NCBI GenBank assembly: GCA_027489965.1
Contig: JAIXZA010000075.1
Location: 1 to 46,645 of the forward strand
DNA: 46,645 nucleotides
Reading direction: 5' to 3'
From: Verrucomicrobiaceae bacterium
GTDB lineage: Bacteria > Verrucomicrobiota > Verrucomicrobiia > Verrucomicrobiales > Verrucomicrobiaceae
The notes under the pieces: model-generated
Told to the model about the DNA's origin: nothing
Databases searched by the model: none
Seen by the model: the letters and a program-made list of their open reading frames with translations, nothing else
Shown: piece by piece, positions 8,474 to 17,268 of the stretch
How the letters are laid out: the number at the start of each line of letters is the position of its first letter
Position numbering within the stretch: the first letter of the stretch is position 1
Position numbers and translations under genes: made by a program

Positions 8474-10984
8474 CTATGGAGTTGCTTTTGGCTCTGGCTT
8501 CTCAGCAAACTGGAAACCATCAGTGGCATCAATCAATGCGATTTCCGCCATAAGCTTTTGAATATTGCAGCTAGAAGCAGCGAAGTTCTGTTGCAGCTTT
8601 TCAATGATGTTTTGGCCGTAGGCAGGAGTCGGCTGCTTGATCAAGTGATTGAAGAGATGGCGGATGAAAGCTCGGTGACCAGCTGGGTTGTCGGCTACAT
8701 AATTCACAATGTCTCGCGGACCAGTAAGACGTATGGTTTTACCATCATCATCGGCGAAATCACTGATGGCGTTTACGGGTTTGTTGTTGTCCTTAGTTCT
8801 CCAGCGGCCGATCGCATCAAAGTTCTCCAGACTAAAGCCCAATGGATTGATGGTCGAGTGACAGGACATGCAGGAGTTGTTGCGTGTCAGCTCCGTTATT
8901 TTCTCCCGCATGGTGAGGCTCGGGTTAAAATGGCTTTCATCAAAGGTAACTGCCATTGGAGGCGGCTTGATTGCCATGCCGACGATGTTCCGAGTGAGAA
9001 AGACGCCACGGTGAATGGGTGAGGTCTGCTTGCTGTAAGCCATAGACGCCAGCAGATATGGATGTGTGACAACGCCTGCACGCTGTTTGGGATCAAAGGT
9101 AACGCGCTGAAAAGCGTCTCCTTTGATGGGTTGATCATAAAAGGTCCCAAGTCGTTCGTTAAGCAGCAAATAGTCAGCCTGAAGCAGTTCTCGGTAATCC
9201 GATTTTTCACTCCAGACAACTTGGTCGACAAACTCCAAAAGAGACTCACGTAAATCGGCTAGCACATCGCTGTTAAAACCTGGAAATGTTTTGGGGTCTT
9301 TAGAGGTGTTTTCAGCGTGCTCTAAGTCTAGCCACTGATGAAAGAAGCCTTGGATCTTCGATTTGGCGCGTGGGTCATTGATCATGCGTTGAGCTTCGAC
9401 GTTGATCTGGTCCCTTGTCTTTAACCGCCCGCTGGCCGCAGCCTGAGAGAGTTTACGATCTGGGATGGAGTCCCATAAACTCAGGGCCAATCGCGACGCG
9501 ATGTCGAATGCATCAGGCATCTCATTTCTCGGAAGAGCTGGATAGAGGAACTGAGGCGATTTTAGAGAAAATAAGACCACTCGTTTCACCGCCTGATCGG
9601 CTGTTTTGGAAGTGTTGAAATGCTGCTCTACATACAGTTGCTTTTGCTCATCAGTGAGCGGATGACGAAAAGCGCTTTCAGTGAAGTTGAGGGCAAACTG
9701 TTTGAGCTTTTCGCCCCGGTCTGGTGCATCTGACTTGGTGCCGGCAAGACGATCTATTCGGGACTCAATGTGTTCTGCTGTGGCGATGGCTGCATCGGTG
9801 GTGGCTTGTTCCCAGGCTTTTGAAATGCTTGATCCACGCTCATAACCGACGCTGCGGTCATCCGCTGGGAATGCTGTGTTAACGATCATCTGAGCTTGAG
9901 GGCGATCTGTCCTGAGCGCATGTTCAGGAATGATCTCAATAGCTCCATAAGGCGGCTTCCACCAGAGTTCAACGGAGGCTGATTGTTCTTTGAATTTAAA
10001 GTGTTCCAAAATGAGTCGGTAGGCACGTCCGCCCACTAAATATAGGCTCTTCTTTTCCTCTCTCACCTCGGGTCCGTTGCTGACCCATCCGTCGATAAGT
10101 GGCTCTACATCGTCATTGACGAAAAGACGCACGCCGTTTTCCGTCTTCACCATGAATTCATAAATGCCGGTTTCATTGGCGACGACGCTTCCATCCCATC
10201 GATTATTGAATTCACTGGCGACAAGCTTGGCCTTATCGGGGCTATCACTTCCGAAATGGAAGGCAATTTTTGTTTCCAATCGCTCGAATTGTGCGCGCTT
10301 GCGTTTGTTTTCTTTTTCCTCTTCCTCTTTGCGCTGCTTTTGTTTCTGTCGTTCGATCGCTTTCTTGAGAGCTTTGGTGGCTTCAGCAATTCTTTTTTCG
10401 TCGGCTTTTGCTACCTTGAGTTCTTCAAGTTGCTTTTCTTCTGCCAACTTTTCGACAGGCTTAGGCGCTTCCGGTTTGGGTAGTTCAAAGCCACGATAAA
10501 AACCCTTCAGCCCCCTTTCAGCGGTGATCGGACGGTCATAGCCCGGGCCATTGTGAAATCGACCCACTAAGTCCATGATGGAGTTTCTATACTGAGAGAT
10601 CGTCAGCCGTGTGAGGTCCTTGACTGGCGGACTCAATTTAGCCTGGGCTGCAACGGAATAAAAAGCGTCGTAAATGTAGGAGGCCACGGCTTTGGCATCC
10701 TCTCCGACACAAGTGCCCTCTTTATCCTCGGGCATGGTCTTTTCGATCTTGCGAATCAAAGCTTCGAGGGTGCGTTCTCCGGTAAGCGGCTCGTCGTATT
10801 TTCCGTCCACACCTTCTCCATCTTTGCCGTGACATTCAGTGCACATTTTCTCGTAGATCACCGCACCTGGATGCGGGCTATCGACTGCCAGCAATTTGTC
10901 TGCTGGGCAAAGGAAGATAAGGCTCACGGATAGAACTCGGTGGAGCTTGAGCTGAAAGGAGTGTATTTTGTGCAGAGGTGACAT
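8474..10984 (-). CDS. Planctomycete-type cytochrome c protein with DUF1587, PA14, DUF1595/1592/1588/1585 domains
   Basis: The product is about 836 residues from ATG 10984; a GTG at 11029 would add 15. A signal-like hydrophobic segment follows the start. In order I see a class-I cytochrome c site (MCTECHG), a DUF1587-like stretch (LTISQYRNSI), a highly charged Lys/Glu-rich coiled coil (nt about 10460-10240), a PA14-like domain (GIYEFMVKTENGVRLFVND), and then DUF1595, DUF1592 (FHQWLDLE), DUF1588 (RAGVVTHPYLLASMA, PIHRGVFL) and DUF1585. A second CxxCH (NSCMSCHS) lies in the DUF1588 part. Such proteins are exported and abundant in Planctomycetes and Verrucomicrobia; their substrates are unknown, and a redox role in polymer use is a guess. 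Unlike many relatives it has no DUF1552 partner gene next to it. Confidence 0.85.
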   Translation of the reverse strand: MSPLHKIHSFQLKLHRVLSVSLIFLCPADKLLAVDSPHPGAVIYEKMCTECHGKDGEGVDGKYDEPLTGERTLEALIRKIEKTMPEDKEGTCVGEDAKAVASYIYDAFYSVAAQAKLSPPVKDLTRLTISQYRNSIMDLVGRFHNGPGYDRPITAERGLKGFYRGFELPKPEAPKPVEKLAEEKQLEELKVAKADEKRIAEATKALKKAIERQKQKQRKEEEEKENKRKRAQFERLETKIAFHFGSDSPDKAKLVASEFNNRWDGSVVANETGIYEFMVKTENGVRLFVNDDVEPLIDGWVSNGPEVREEKKSLYLVGGRAYRLILEHFKFKEQSASVELWWKPPYGAIEIIPEHALRTDRPQAQMIVNTAFPADDRSVGYERGSSISKAWEQATTDAAIATAEHIESRIDRLAGTKSDAPDRGEKLKQFALNFTESAFRHPLTDEQKQLYVEQHFNTSKTADQAVKRVVLFSLKSPQFLYPALPRNEMPDAFDIASRLALSLWDSIPDRKLSQAAASGRLKTRDQINVEAQRMINDPRAKSKIQGFFHQWLDLEHAENTSKDPKTFPGFNSDVLADLRESLLEFVDQVVWSEKSDYRELLQADYLLLNERLGTFYDQPIKGDAFQRVTFDPKQRAGVVTHPYLLASMAYSKQTSPIHRGVFLTRNIVGMAIKPPPMAVTFDESHFNPSLTMREKITELTRNNSCMSCHSTINPLGFSLENFDAIGRWRTKDNNKPVNAISDFADDDGKTIRLTGPRDIVNYVADNPAGHRAFIRHLFNHLIKQPTPAYGQNIIEKLQQNFAASSCNIQKLMAEIALIDATDGFQFAEKPEPKATP

Positions 10985-11036
10985 GGGGGCTTGTCGGACC
11001 TGATTGAGCGTCACTACATAAAGCAGCACGCTCTAA

Positions 11037-11042
11037 ATTATA
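11037..11042 (-). promoter_or_regulatory. Possible -10 element for the cytochrome c protein gene
   Basis: The minus strand reads TATAAT exactly, 52 bp upstream of the ATG at 10984. No good TTGACA is present 16-18 bp further upstream, so this may be a weak or chance match. A transcript beginning about 7 bp downstream would start at roughly 11030, making the GTG at 11029 nearly leaderless and favouring the ATG 10984 start. Confidence 0.3.
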
Positions 11043-11196
11043 CAAGACTCACTGGGGCAGTCTTTCGCCTTCTTGAGCTTGGAATGGCAGGAATGATCGT
11101 CTTTGAGGTCTCTTTTTTTGGCGTAAAATTGGCTGCCAGATGGATTTAGATATGATTGAACTAAGATTTCAAAGTTTAGTGCGTTTAAATCGGGCC

Positions 11197-11706
11197 ATGA
11201 AAAACACACTTCTTACTGCTTTCGTCCTTGTTACTAGTCTGCTCAATGCGGAAACTACGATCACTCTATCAGGGGTGCATAATTGCTGCAAAAGCTGCAC
11301 CAATGGCATCACCAAGGCCGCAACTAGTGTTGAAGGAGTTACGGCAACAGCTGAAGGCAAGACGGTAAAAGTGACCTCCAAATCTAAGGCTGGCGCAAAG
11401 AAAGCTGTCGAAGCAATCATGGCTGCGGGTTATTTTGGGACAAGTGATGCGGCTGAAGAAAAGACTTCATCCTCACTATCAACGACTAAGCCTGCGAAAA
11501 AGCTCACGGAAGCCACCGTTTCTGGGGCGCATCTCTGCTGCCAGAAGTGTGCCAATGCGATGATCGAGGCGGTGAAGGCTGTCCCTGGAGTCAGCGAACA
11601 CACCATTGTCTCCAAGGCCAGCACCTTCACGGTGAAGGGTGATTTTACCGAAGCTGATCTGCTGGCTTCGATGAATAAGGCGGGTTTTACTGGCGTGGTT
11701 AAATAA
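11197..11706 (+). CDS. Exported protein with two HMA-like metal-binding domains
   Basis: From ATG 11197 the protein has 169 residues. It begins with a signal peptide (MKNTLLTAFVLVTSLLNA, likely cleaved after Ala18). Two ferredoxin-like heavy-metal-associated domains follow, at about 20-83 and 104-169. Each has a CCxxC site instead of the usual MxCxxC: C30-C31-K-S-C34 in VHNCCKSC and C114-C115-Q-K-C118 in AHLCCQKC. A Ser/Thr/Lys linker joins them. Metal binding in the periplasm is likely, copper being the usual ligand of the fold, but the metal is not determined by the sequence. The two domains appear to be an internal duplication. No transporter or metal sensor lies next to it; the PEP carboxylase gene follows within about 70 bp. 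Confidence 0.75.
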   Translation: MKNTLLTAFVLVTSLLNAETTITLSGVHNCCKSCTNGITKAATSVEGVTATAEGKTVKVTSKSKAGAKKAVEAIMAAGYFGTSDAAEEKTSSSLSTTKPAKKLTEATVSGAHLCCQKCANAMIEAVKAVPGVSEHTIVSKASTFTVKGDFTEADLLASMNKAGFTGVVK

Positions 11707-11777
11707 TGTTTGATGGGTTGGGGAATTTTTTTCATGCTGGCGCGTGCAGCGGCATCCTTCCTGCTTATGAGAAAGGG

Positions 11778-14516
11778 ATGACCTCAACCAACCCCCTTCG
11801 GGAGCATGGCTTCCGACTGCTCGAAGACGACCTTAAGTTTCTCATGAACGCCTTTGCGGCGGTGCTCCATCGCATCGGCGAAGGTGACTTGGCTGAAAAG
11901 CTGCCTTGGCTGGGTAAACCTGAGGCAGCTAGCCCACTGCCTACTCGGGCGCTGGGCCAGGCGTATTCGATCGCATTTCAGTTGCTCAATATTGTGGAAG
12001 AGCGCGCGGCTTCTCAGATCCGCCGACTTCGTGAAAAGGATCGTGGTCCGCTCGCTGAGCCGGGGATGTGGCCAGATAACCTTCGTCAAATGAAGGCGCT
12101 GGGGCTCACCGAGGATGAACTGGTCGCTGTTTTGCGTGATGTGCTGGTGGAACCTGTTTTGACCGCGCATCCGACAGAGGCGAAGCGTGAGACCGTGAGG
12201 GATCTGCATCTGGAAATTTACGGCCTCATGAACCGTCACGAGAATCCAGCCTACACTCAGCGAGAGCAGGATCGCATTCAGGCGCAGTTGGAGACTCAAT
12301 TGGAAAATCTGTGGCGCACAGGAGAGATCCATGTCACGAGGCCCACCATCGATGCCGAATTGCAAAATGCGCTGCATTACCTCCGGGACGTTTTCCCTGA
12401 GGCTTTGACGCGCGCTCACATTCATCTGCGTGAGGCCTGGATCGGTGCAGGGTTTAATCCTGCCAAGGTGGATGATCTGCCACCTTTGATTCGCTTTGGC
12501 AGTTGGATCGGTGGGGATCGTGACGGACATCCTTTTGTGACTGCCGATGTGACCTCCAAGGCACTAAAAGCCATGCGTGTAAGTGCTCTCCGGGTCCATC
12601 GCCGCGACATGGAGTCCTTGGCTCAGAACTCGCCGTTGAGCTCGCTGTTTCAAATCACGCCACCAGTGCTCCAGACGCTTATTGAGAAACTCAAAGGTAT
12701 CTTAAGCGCAGAAAGTTCCGTTGATGTGGATTACATCCTGGAGCGCAATAAGGAGGAGCCTTGGCGCTTTGCGGCTTACATGATTCGTGCCCGTTTAGCA
12801 CTGGAAATTGAGAAGCCTGGTGTTAAAGCTGGTTACGCGACACCCGCGGAACTGCTGGTTGATCTGAACACTTACGCTGAGTCCTTGGAGTCAGTCGGGG
12901 CAGGGGCCTTGGTCACAGAATTCATTGTGCCGTTCCGTCGTCGTTTAGAATCCTTTGGATTTCACTCTGCGACGCTGGATGTTCGGCAGAACTCGGCTTT
13001 TCATGAGAAGGCCTTGGAACAGTTACTCAGCACAGCTGGACTGTTAGGAGATCGTCCGCTTTCTGAATGGTCATTGCCTGAAAAGCGCGCTTTGCTTGAA
13101 AGAGAATTGTTGTCTTCTCGCCCATTCTTAGCTGCTGGCATGTCAGCAGGGCCCGAAGCCGATACGGTCTTAAATTGTCACCGTGTCTTGGTCGCTCATA
13201 TCGCTCAATATGGCACGGCAGGTCTTGGGGCGCTGATCGTTTCCATGACGCGGAATGTGGAAGATTTGCTCACGGTTTACATTCTGGCTCGCGAGGCCGG
13301 TTTGATGACCTGGGAGTCAGGTGGACTGCATTGTCCGCTGCCTGTTACTCCTTTGTTTGAGACAATGGGTGATCTGGAAGCTGGGCCTGGCATTGTGGAT
13401 GAGTTCTTATCGCATCCAGTGACGCGTCGCAGTCTCAAGGCCAAAAAGCCGACCTTGCAGATGATGGTGGGGTATTCAGATTCCAATAAAGACTGCGGCA
13501 TCTTTGCCAGTCAATGGGCGTTGCATCGCGCGCAAAATGAACTTTCTGCTGCGACTGCAAAACATGGCGTGCAGCCTATCTTTTTTCACGGTCGTGGTGG
13601 CACAGTGGGGCGTGGTGCAGGACCTACCCATTGGTTCATGGAGGCACTGCCTCAGGGGTCTCTGAGCGGTTGTCTGCGCATGACCGAACAAGGAGAGACA
13701 ATTGCCCAGAAATACGCTCACTTGGGTTCGGCCGTCTATAACACTGAACTTTTGATGGCCTCTGCAGCTGCTGCTACGGCGCGTCATCGTCATGGGCCCG
13801 CCGTTTCAATGGATCTATTTCCAACGCTGGATGTCCTAGCTGGGTGGAGTCGTGATGCTTATCGCGCATTTTTACAGACGCCAGGATTCATGACGTTTTA
13901 TCGCAGTGCCACTCCGATTGATGCTCTAGAACATGCGCGTATTGGATCGCGTCCATCCCGCCGCACGGGGCAGGCAACTTTGGACGATCTGCGAGCTATT
14001 CCATGGGTGTTTTCTTGGACCCAGTCCCGCTTCTATCTGCCCGGATGGTTCGGTGCAGGGTCAGCGTTGGAGCGTTTGAAAAATGAGGACAAGGAAGGAT
14101 TCTCGGCAATCCAGACAGGTTTGAAGTCTTCTCCGTTCCTTCGCTATGTTTTAACCAATATTGAAAGCTCTTTGGTCAGCGCCAAAATCGAATTCATGCA
14201 GCTTTATGCTGGGCTCGTCGCCGACGTGGAAATTCGGGAGCGCTTTTTGGGTATTATCCTAGCCGAATACGAGCGGACAAAGGCAATCTTGGAAGAGCTC
14301 TTCCAGGGGACCTTTGCCGATCGCCGTCCAAGATTGGCTTACACTCTGGATATTCGCGAGGAACCACTGCGGGTGCTGCATGTTCAGCAGGTGAACCTAC
14401 TCCGCGACTGGCGCGCGCGCTTACAAGCTGGGGAAACAGAGATCGCGGATGGCATGCTGCCTGACATGCTGATTTCCATCAACGCGCTAGCTTCTGGACT
14501 GCGGACGACCGGTTAG
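11778..14516 (+). CDS. ppc: Phosphoenolpyruvate carboxylase
   Basis: The 912-residue enzyme matches the usual PEPC length (about 880-930). It converts PEP and bicarbonate to oxaloacetate, refilling the TCA cycle. The catalytic motifs are intact: His131 in LTAHPTEAKRETV, GSWIGGDRDGHPFV, the lid FHGRGGTVGRGAGP (about 603-616) and the Lys-containing MVGYSDSNKD. The C-terminus ends ...LASGLRTTG; the family normally ends NTG, so the penultimate region is conserved but Asn is replaced by Thr. I chose ATG 11778 because the segment after it (NPLREHGFRLLEDDL) starts the family alignment; an upstream in-frame ATG at 11706 overlaps the preceding stop codon and would add 24 residues without similarity. 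Confidence 0.95.
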   Translation: MTSTNPLREHGFRLLEDDLKFLMNAFAAVLHRIGEGDLAEKLPWLGKPEAASPLPTRALGQAYSIAFQLLNIVEERAASQIRRLREKDRGPLAEPGMWPDNLRQMKALGLTEDELVAVLRDVLVEPVLTAHPTEAKRETVRDLHLEIYGLMNRHENPAYTQREQDRIQAQLETQLENLWRTGEIHVTRPTIDAELQNALHYLRDVFPEALTRAHIHLREAWIGAGFNPAKVDDLPPLIRFGSWIGGDRDGHPFVTADVTSKALKAMRVSALRVHRRDMESLAQNSPLSSLFQITPPVLQTLIEKLKGILSAESSVDVDYILERNKEEPWRFAAYMIRARLALEIEKPGVKAGYATPAELLVDLNTYAESLESVGAGALVTEFIVPFRRRLESFGFHSATLDVRQNSAFHEKALEQLLSTAGLLGDRPLSEWSLPEKRALLERELLSSRPFLAAGMSAGPEADTVLNCHRVLVAHIAQYGTAGLGALIVSMTRNVEDLLTVYILAREAGLMTWESGGLHCPLPVTPLFETMGDLEAGPGIVDEFLSHPVTRRSLKAKKPTLQMMVGYSDSNKDCGIFASQWALHRAQNELSAATAKHGVQPIFFHGRGGTVGRGAGPTHWFMEALPQGSLSGCLRMTEQGETIAQKYAHLGSAVYNTELLMASAAAATARHRHGPAVSMDLFPTLDVLAGWSRDAYRAFLQTPGFMTFYRSATPIDALEHARIGSRPSRRTGQATLDDLRAIPWVFSWTQSRFYLPGWFGAGSALERLKNEDKEGFSAIQTGLKSSPFLRYVLTNIESSLVSAKIEFMQLYAGLVADVEIRERFLGIILAEYERTKAILEELFQGTFADRRPRLAYTLDIREEPLRVLHVQQVNLLRDWRARLQAGETEIADGMLPDMLISINALASGLRTTG

Positions 14517-14781
14517 TTTTTGGCCATGGTTCGCTCCTTGAAATAACCAAGTTCTAGGAGCCAGTCATTGTCAATTTTTGCTGCTAAAACAGCCACGGCC
14601 TCTCTTGGCGTTTTTTTGTTTAGCCCGACCTATTTACGAAACTCTACTGCAACGTGCTGCAAGCTTACATTCGCGGTGTCTCATGGCGACTTTCAAGAAT
14701 AGATCTGGCTAGATCCCATCATGGCGATTTTATCTGAAATCCAGGGTTGCATGAAGGCGGGGGTGCGGCTTTGAGTCAGAT

Positions 14782-15510
14782 ATGGAATCGATTCCCACGC
14801 CGTCTTCTCTTGATCCTATCCTGTGTCCTGTCACGCCTTGGTACTTCAAGCGGATGAGTATGATGGCGGGTATGATTGCTTTGTTTGGGCTTTATTTCTT
14901 GTATGACGGGAAAGTAGGTTATCCCAAGGCTAATGAAATTGCAGAAAAGAAAGCCTGGTTTGATGATGAGGTTTTGAAGACCTTTGATGAGGCCAAAGCT
15001 GCCGGCAAACTTGAGGCCTGGACTGCAAGTGCCAGATCCCAGGGTTGGCCGATTGGCCGTGATGCCGAGCCTCCACGCTGGATCTCTTATGCCGCGAAAA
15101 ATGGCTGGCCAGAGAAGCCTCACCGTTACACTCCTGAGGAAATCCAAGGCCAGTTTTATTGGGGAGGCGGAACTTTGCTGGTTGGCCTTTTCGTGGCAGG
15201 TCTGATGCTCATCAATAAGAACAAAGTCCTGCGAGCTGAAGCGGATCACTTCATCACCCCTGAAAAGAAGAAGGTTTTTTTTGCTGATGCCTTCCGGATC
15301 GATAAGCGCAAATGGGATAATAAAGCCCTGGCCTACGTCTGGCACAAACCTGAAGGTGGCACGGCTTCCAAGGTAGTTATTGATGATCTGAAATACGCGG
15401 GTGCAGGGCTTGTTTTGGACCGCCTCATGGCCAACTTCAAAGGTGAATTGATCGAGAAGCAGGCTGACCCTGTCGAAAATTCACCAGAGGCAAGCACAGA
15501 CTCTGTCTAA
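14782..15510 (+). CDS. Two-helix membrane protein of unknown function
   Basis: This 242-residue protein has two clear transmembrane segments (about 25-41 and 128-144), with a hydrophilic Trp- and Lys-rich loop between them and a soluble C-terminal domain of about 95 residues. The loop repeats the pattern AARxxGWP (ARSQGWP at 84-90 and AKNGWP at 105-110), so a small internal repeat is possible. I do not recognise a family, although the composition and the YVWHKPEGG and DDLKYAGAGLVLDRLM segments look like a conserved protein rather than chance. It lies between ppc and acpP on the same strand with gaps over 100 bp on both sides, so it probably has its own promoter. The 265-bp gap before it (14517-14781) contains a T-rich stretch near 14612 but no convincing terminator. 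Confidence 0.7.
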   Translation: MESIPTPSSLDPILCPVTPWYFKRMSMMAGMIALFGLYFLYDGKVGYPKANEIAEKKAWFDDEVLKTFDEAKAAGKLEAWTASARSQGWPIGRDAEPPRWISYAAKNGWPEKPHRYTPEEIQGQFYWGGGTLLVGLFVAGLMLINKNKVLRAEADHFITPEKKKVFFADAFRIDKRKWDNKALAYVWHKPEGGTASKVVIDDLKYAGAGLVLDRLMANFKGELIEKQADPVENSPEASTDSV

Positions 15511-15618
15511 TGCTTCTGTTTCTGCACTTTACGAATCTAGTCAAAAAAGAAGGAATTCTTTCTTGCCAAAGAGAATCCAGCCGCTAACTCTCCGCCGCAC
15601 CCATTCCCCCAATACACT

Positions 15619-15858
15619 ATGGCAGATAACATCCAAGACAAAGTCCGTGACATCATCGTCGAACAACTCGGCGTAAACCCAGAACAAGTAACTCTGGAAG
15701 CAAAATTCATCGAAGATCTTGGCGCTGATTCCCTCGACACCGTTGAGCTCGTCATGGCCTTTGAAGAAGAATTCGGAATCGACGTTCCAGACGAAGAAGC
15801 TGAAAAACTGATGTCTGTTGGTGACGTCGTCCGCTTCGTTGAAGAAGCAGCCGAATAA
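15619..15858 (+). CDS. acpP: Acyl carrier protein AcpP
   Basis: A 79-residue housekeeping-type acyl carrier protein, the length and acidity of AcpP. Ser38 in [19 protein letters not shown] carries the phosphopantetheine arm, and helix III and the tail ([18 protein letters not shown]) match the family closely. It delivers growing acyl chains in type II fatty-acid synthesis. Unlike many bacteria, fabF does not follow it; instead a strong terminator lies 24 bp after the stop and an M48 protease gene follows. acpP is therefore expressed alone. A low-complexity A/T stretch precedes it at 15541-15566. Confidence 0.95.
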   Translation: MADNIQDKVRDIIVEQLGVNPEQVTLEAKFIEDLGADSLDTVELVMAFEEEFGIDVPDEEAEKLMSVGDVVRFVEEAAE

Positions 15859-15882
15859 TTCGTACTGATTTTCATTCATTTC

Positions 15883-15912
15883 AAAAGCAGGCGGGAGACC
15901 GCCTGCTTTTTT
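15883..15912 (+). terminator. Rho-independent terminator of acpP
   Basis: A 12-bp perfect stem pairs 15883-15894 (AAAAGCAGGCGG) with 15899-15910 (CCGCCTGCTTTT) around a GAGA tetraloop, and the T-run continues to 15912. It begins 24 bp after the acpP stop codon and is a textbook intrinsic terminator. Confidence 0.9.
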
Positions 15913-15944
15913 CGTACTTTCCAGTGAGCCCTTTTATCTGATCC

Positions 15945-17192
15945 ATGACGTTTTCCAATCCCTGGTTTCTCGCAGCCGTTCTCGGCGGGTTAGGCGTCTT
16001 TCACCTCGAGTTGATCGTGACGCTGTTGAATTTGGCACGCTTGGGTCGCCCGTTGTCCCGCGCTTTGGCCGAGGTCTTTCCAGAGAAAACGCGCGAAAAA
16101 TTGCAGGAGTATATCACAGATGGCAAGAAGGTGGACTTCTCAAAAGATGCGGCCTTTCTCGTTGCCCTGATCCTTTTTTGGTGGGGCGGTGGTTTTGGTT
16201 GGTTGCAGTCCTGGGCTACGAGCTTTCAGTTTGGACCGGTCGAGACCGGTGTGCTGGTCATCGCCCTCGTGCTGCTGGCTCAGACGTTGATTGGTCTGCC
16301 TTTCGAGATTTGGGATACCTTTGGGGTAGAGGCTAAACATGGATTTAACCGCACCACGCCTGGAACCTTCATTCAGGACCAACTGAAGGGGCTGCTACTC
16401 TTGGCGGTCATTGGTCTTCCGGTGGCCTGGGTGATTGTCTGGTTCTTTCAGACGCAGGCTCAGGCAGCTCTCTATGCCTGGATGTTCATGGCCAGCTTTA
16501 GCGTCCTCATGACCTTCTTGGCTCCGCGAGTTTTCATGCCGCTGTTTCATGACTTCCAACCTCTCGAAGCCGGTGAACTGCGTGATGCGATTTTGGCTCT
16601 GTCTGATAAGCTGGATTTTCCAGTCAAAGAAGTCAGCGTGGTGGACGGATCAAAGCGTTCTTCCAAGGCGAACGCTTTCTTTGCCGGCTTTGGCAAAACG
16701 CGTCGGATTGCTCTCTATGACACGTTGATTAGCAGTCATAGCACAGAAGAGATCGTTGCTGTATTGGCGCATGAGATTGGCCATAATAAACGTCGTCATG
16801 TGCCTGTTGGTATGGCCGTCGGTTTGGCCGAGATGGGGCTGATGTTGTTCTTGCTGAGTTGGGTGCTGAAGTCTCCAGGCTTTTTTTCGGCCTTTGGAGT
16901 TGCTGGCACGCCTGTTGGTATGGGCTTGGTGCTTTTCGGAATCCTTTATCAGCCGCTAGGGATTCTGACAGGTCTCTTGGGTCTTGCTTTAAGCCGAAAG
17001 AACGAGTTTGAGGCGGATGCCTTTGCGGCAGCTGCCGTCGGGAGTTCTGTGCCGTTGATGGAGGGACTCAAAAGGCTGTCACGTGATCATTTAGCCCATC
17101 CTCAGCCGCACCCACTGGCTGTGTTTTTACACTACAGTCACCCACCCCTCGTAGAGCGCTTGGCAGCTCTGGAAAAACTACGGTTAGGATAG
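15945..17192 (+). CDS. M48 family metallopeptidase, Ste24-type CAAX protease homologue
   Basis: The 415-residue membrane protein carries the zinc motif H276-E-I-G-H280 in LAHEIGHNKRRH and the third ligand Glu356 in NEFEADAFAA. Multiple hydrophobic helices flank the catalytic domain, and the N-terminal half contains WDTFGVEAKHGFNRTTPGTF, a hallmark of the Ste24/CAAX prenyl protease 1 branch rather than HtpX. In bacteria these are inner-membrane zinc proteases of quality control; prenylated substrates are not expected. It starts 33 bp after the acpP terminator and so is independently transcribed. Confidence 0.9.
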   Translation: MTFSNPWFLAAVLGGLGVFHLELIVTLLNLARLGRPLSRALAEVFPEKTREKLQEYITDGKKVDFSKDAAFLVALILFWWGGGFGWLQSWATSFQFGPVETGVLVIALVLLAQTLIGLPFEIWDTFGVEAKHGFNRTTPGTFIQDQLKGLLLLAVIGLPVAWVIVWFFQTQAQAALYAWMFMASFSVLMTFLAPRVFMPLFHDFQPLEAGELRDAILALSDKLDFPVKEVSVVDGSKRSSKANAFFAGFGKTRRIALYDTLISSHSTEEIVAVLAHEIGHNKRRHVPVGMAVGLAEMGLMLFLLSWVLKSPGFFSAFGVAGTPVGMGLVLFGILYQPLGILTGLLGLALSRKNEFEADAFAAAAVGSSVPLMEGLKRLSRDHLAHPQPHPLAVFLHYSHPPLVERLAALEKLRLG

Positions 17193-17268
17193 CCACCAGA
17201 GTCTTCAATCACAGGCATTGAGTGCCCTGAAACATTGACAAGGCTGCTTCGGCGACTCAATTGAGGTT

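Noticed and set aside
14580..14625. T-rich stretch after ppc as a possible terminator
   Set aside because: The preceding complementarity is only four base pairs with a long loop, too weak to call.
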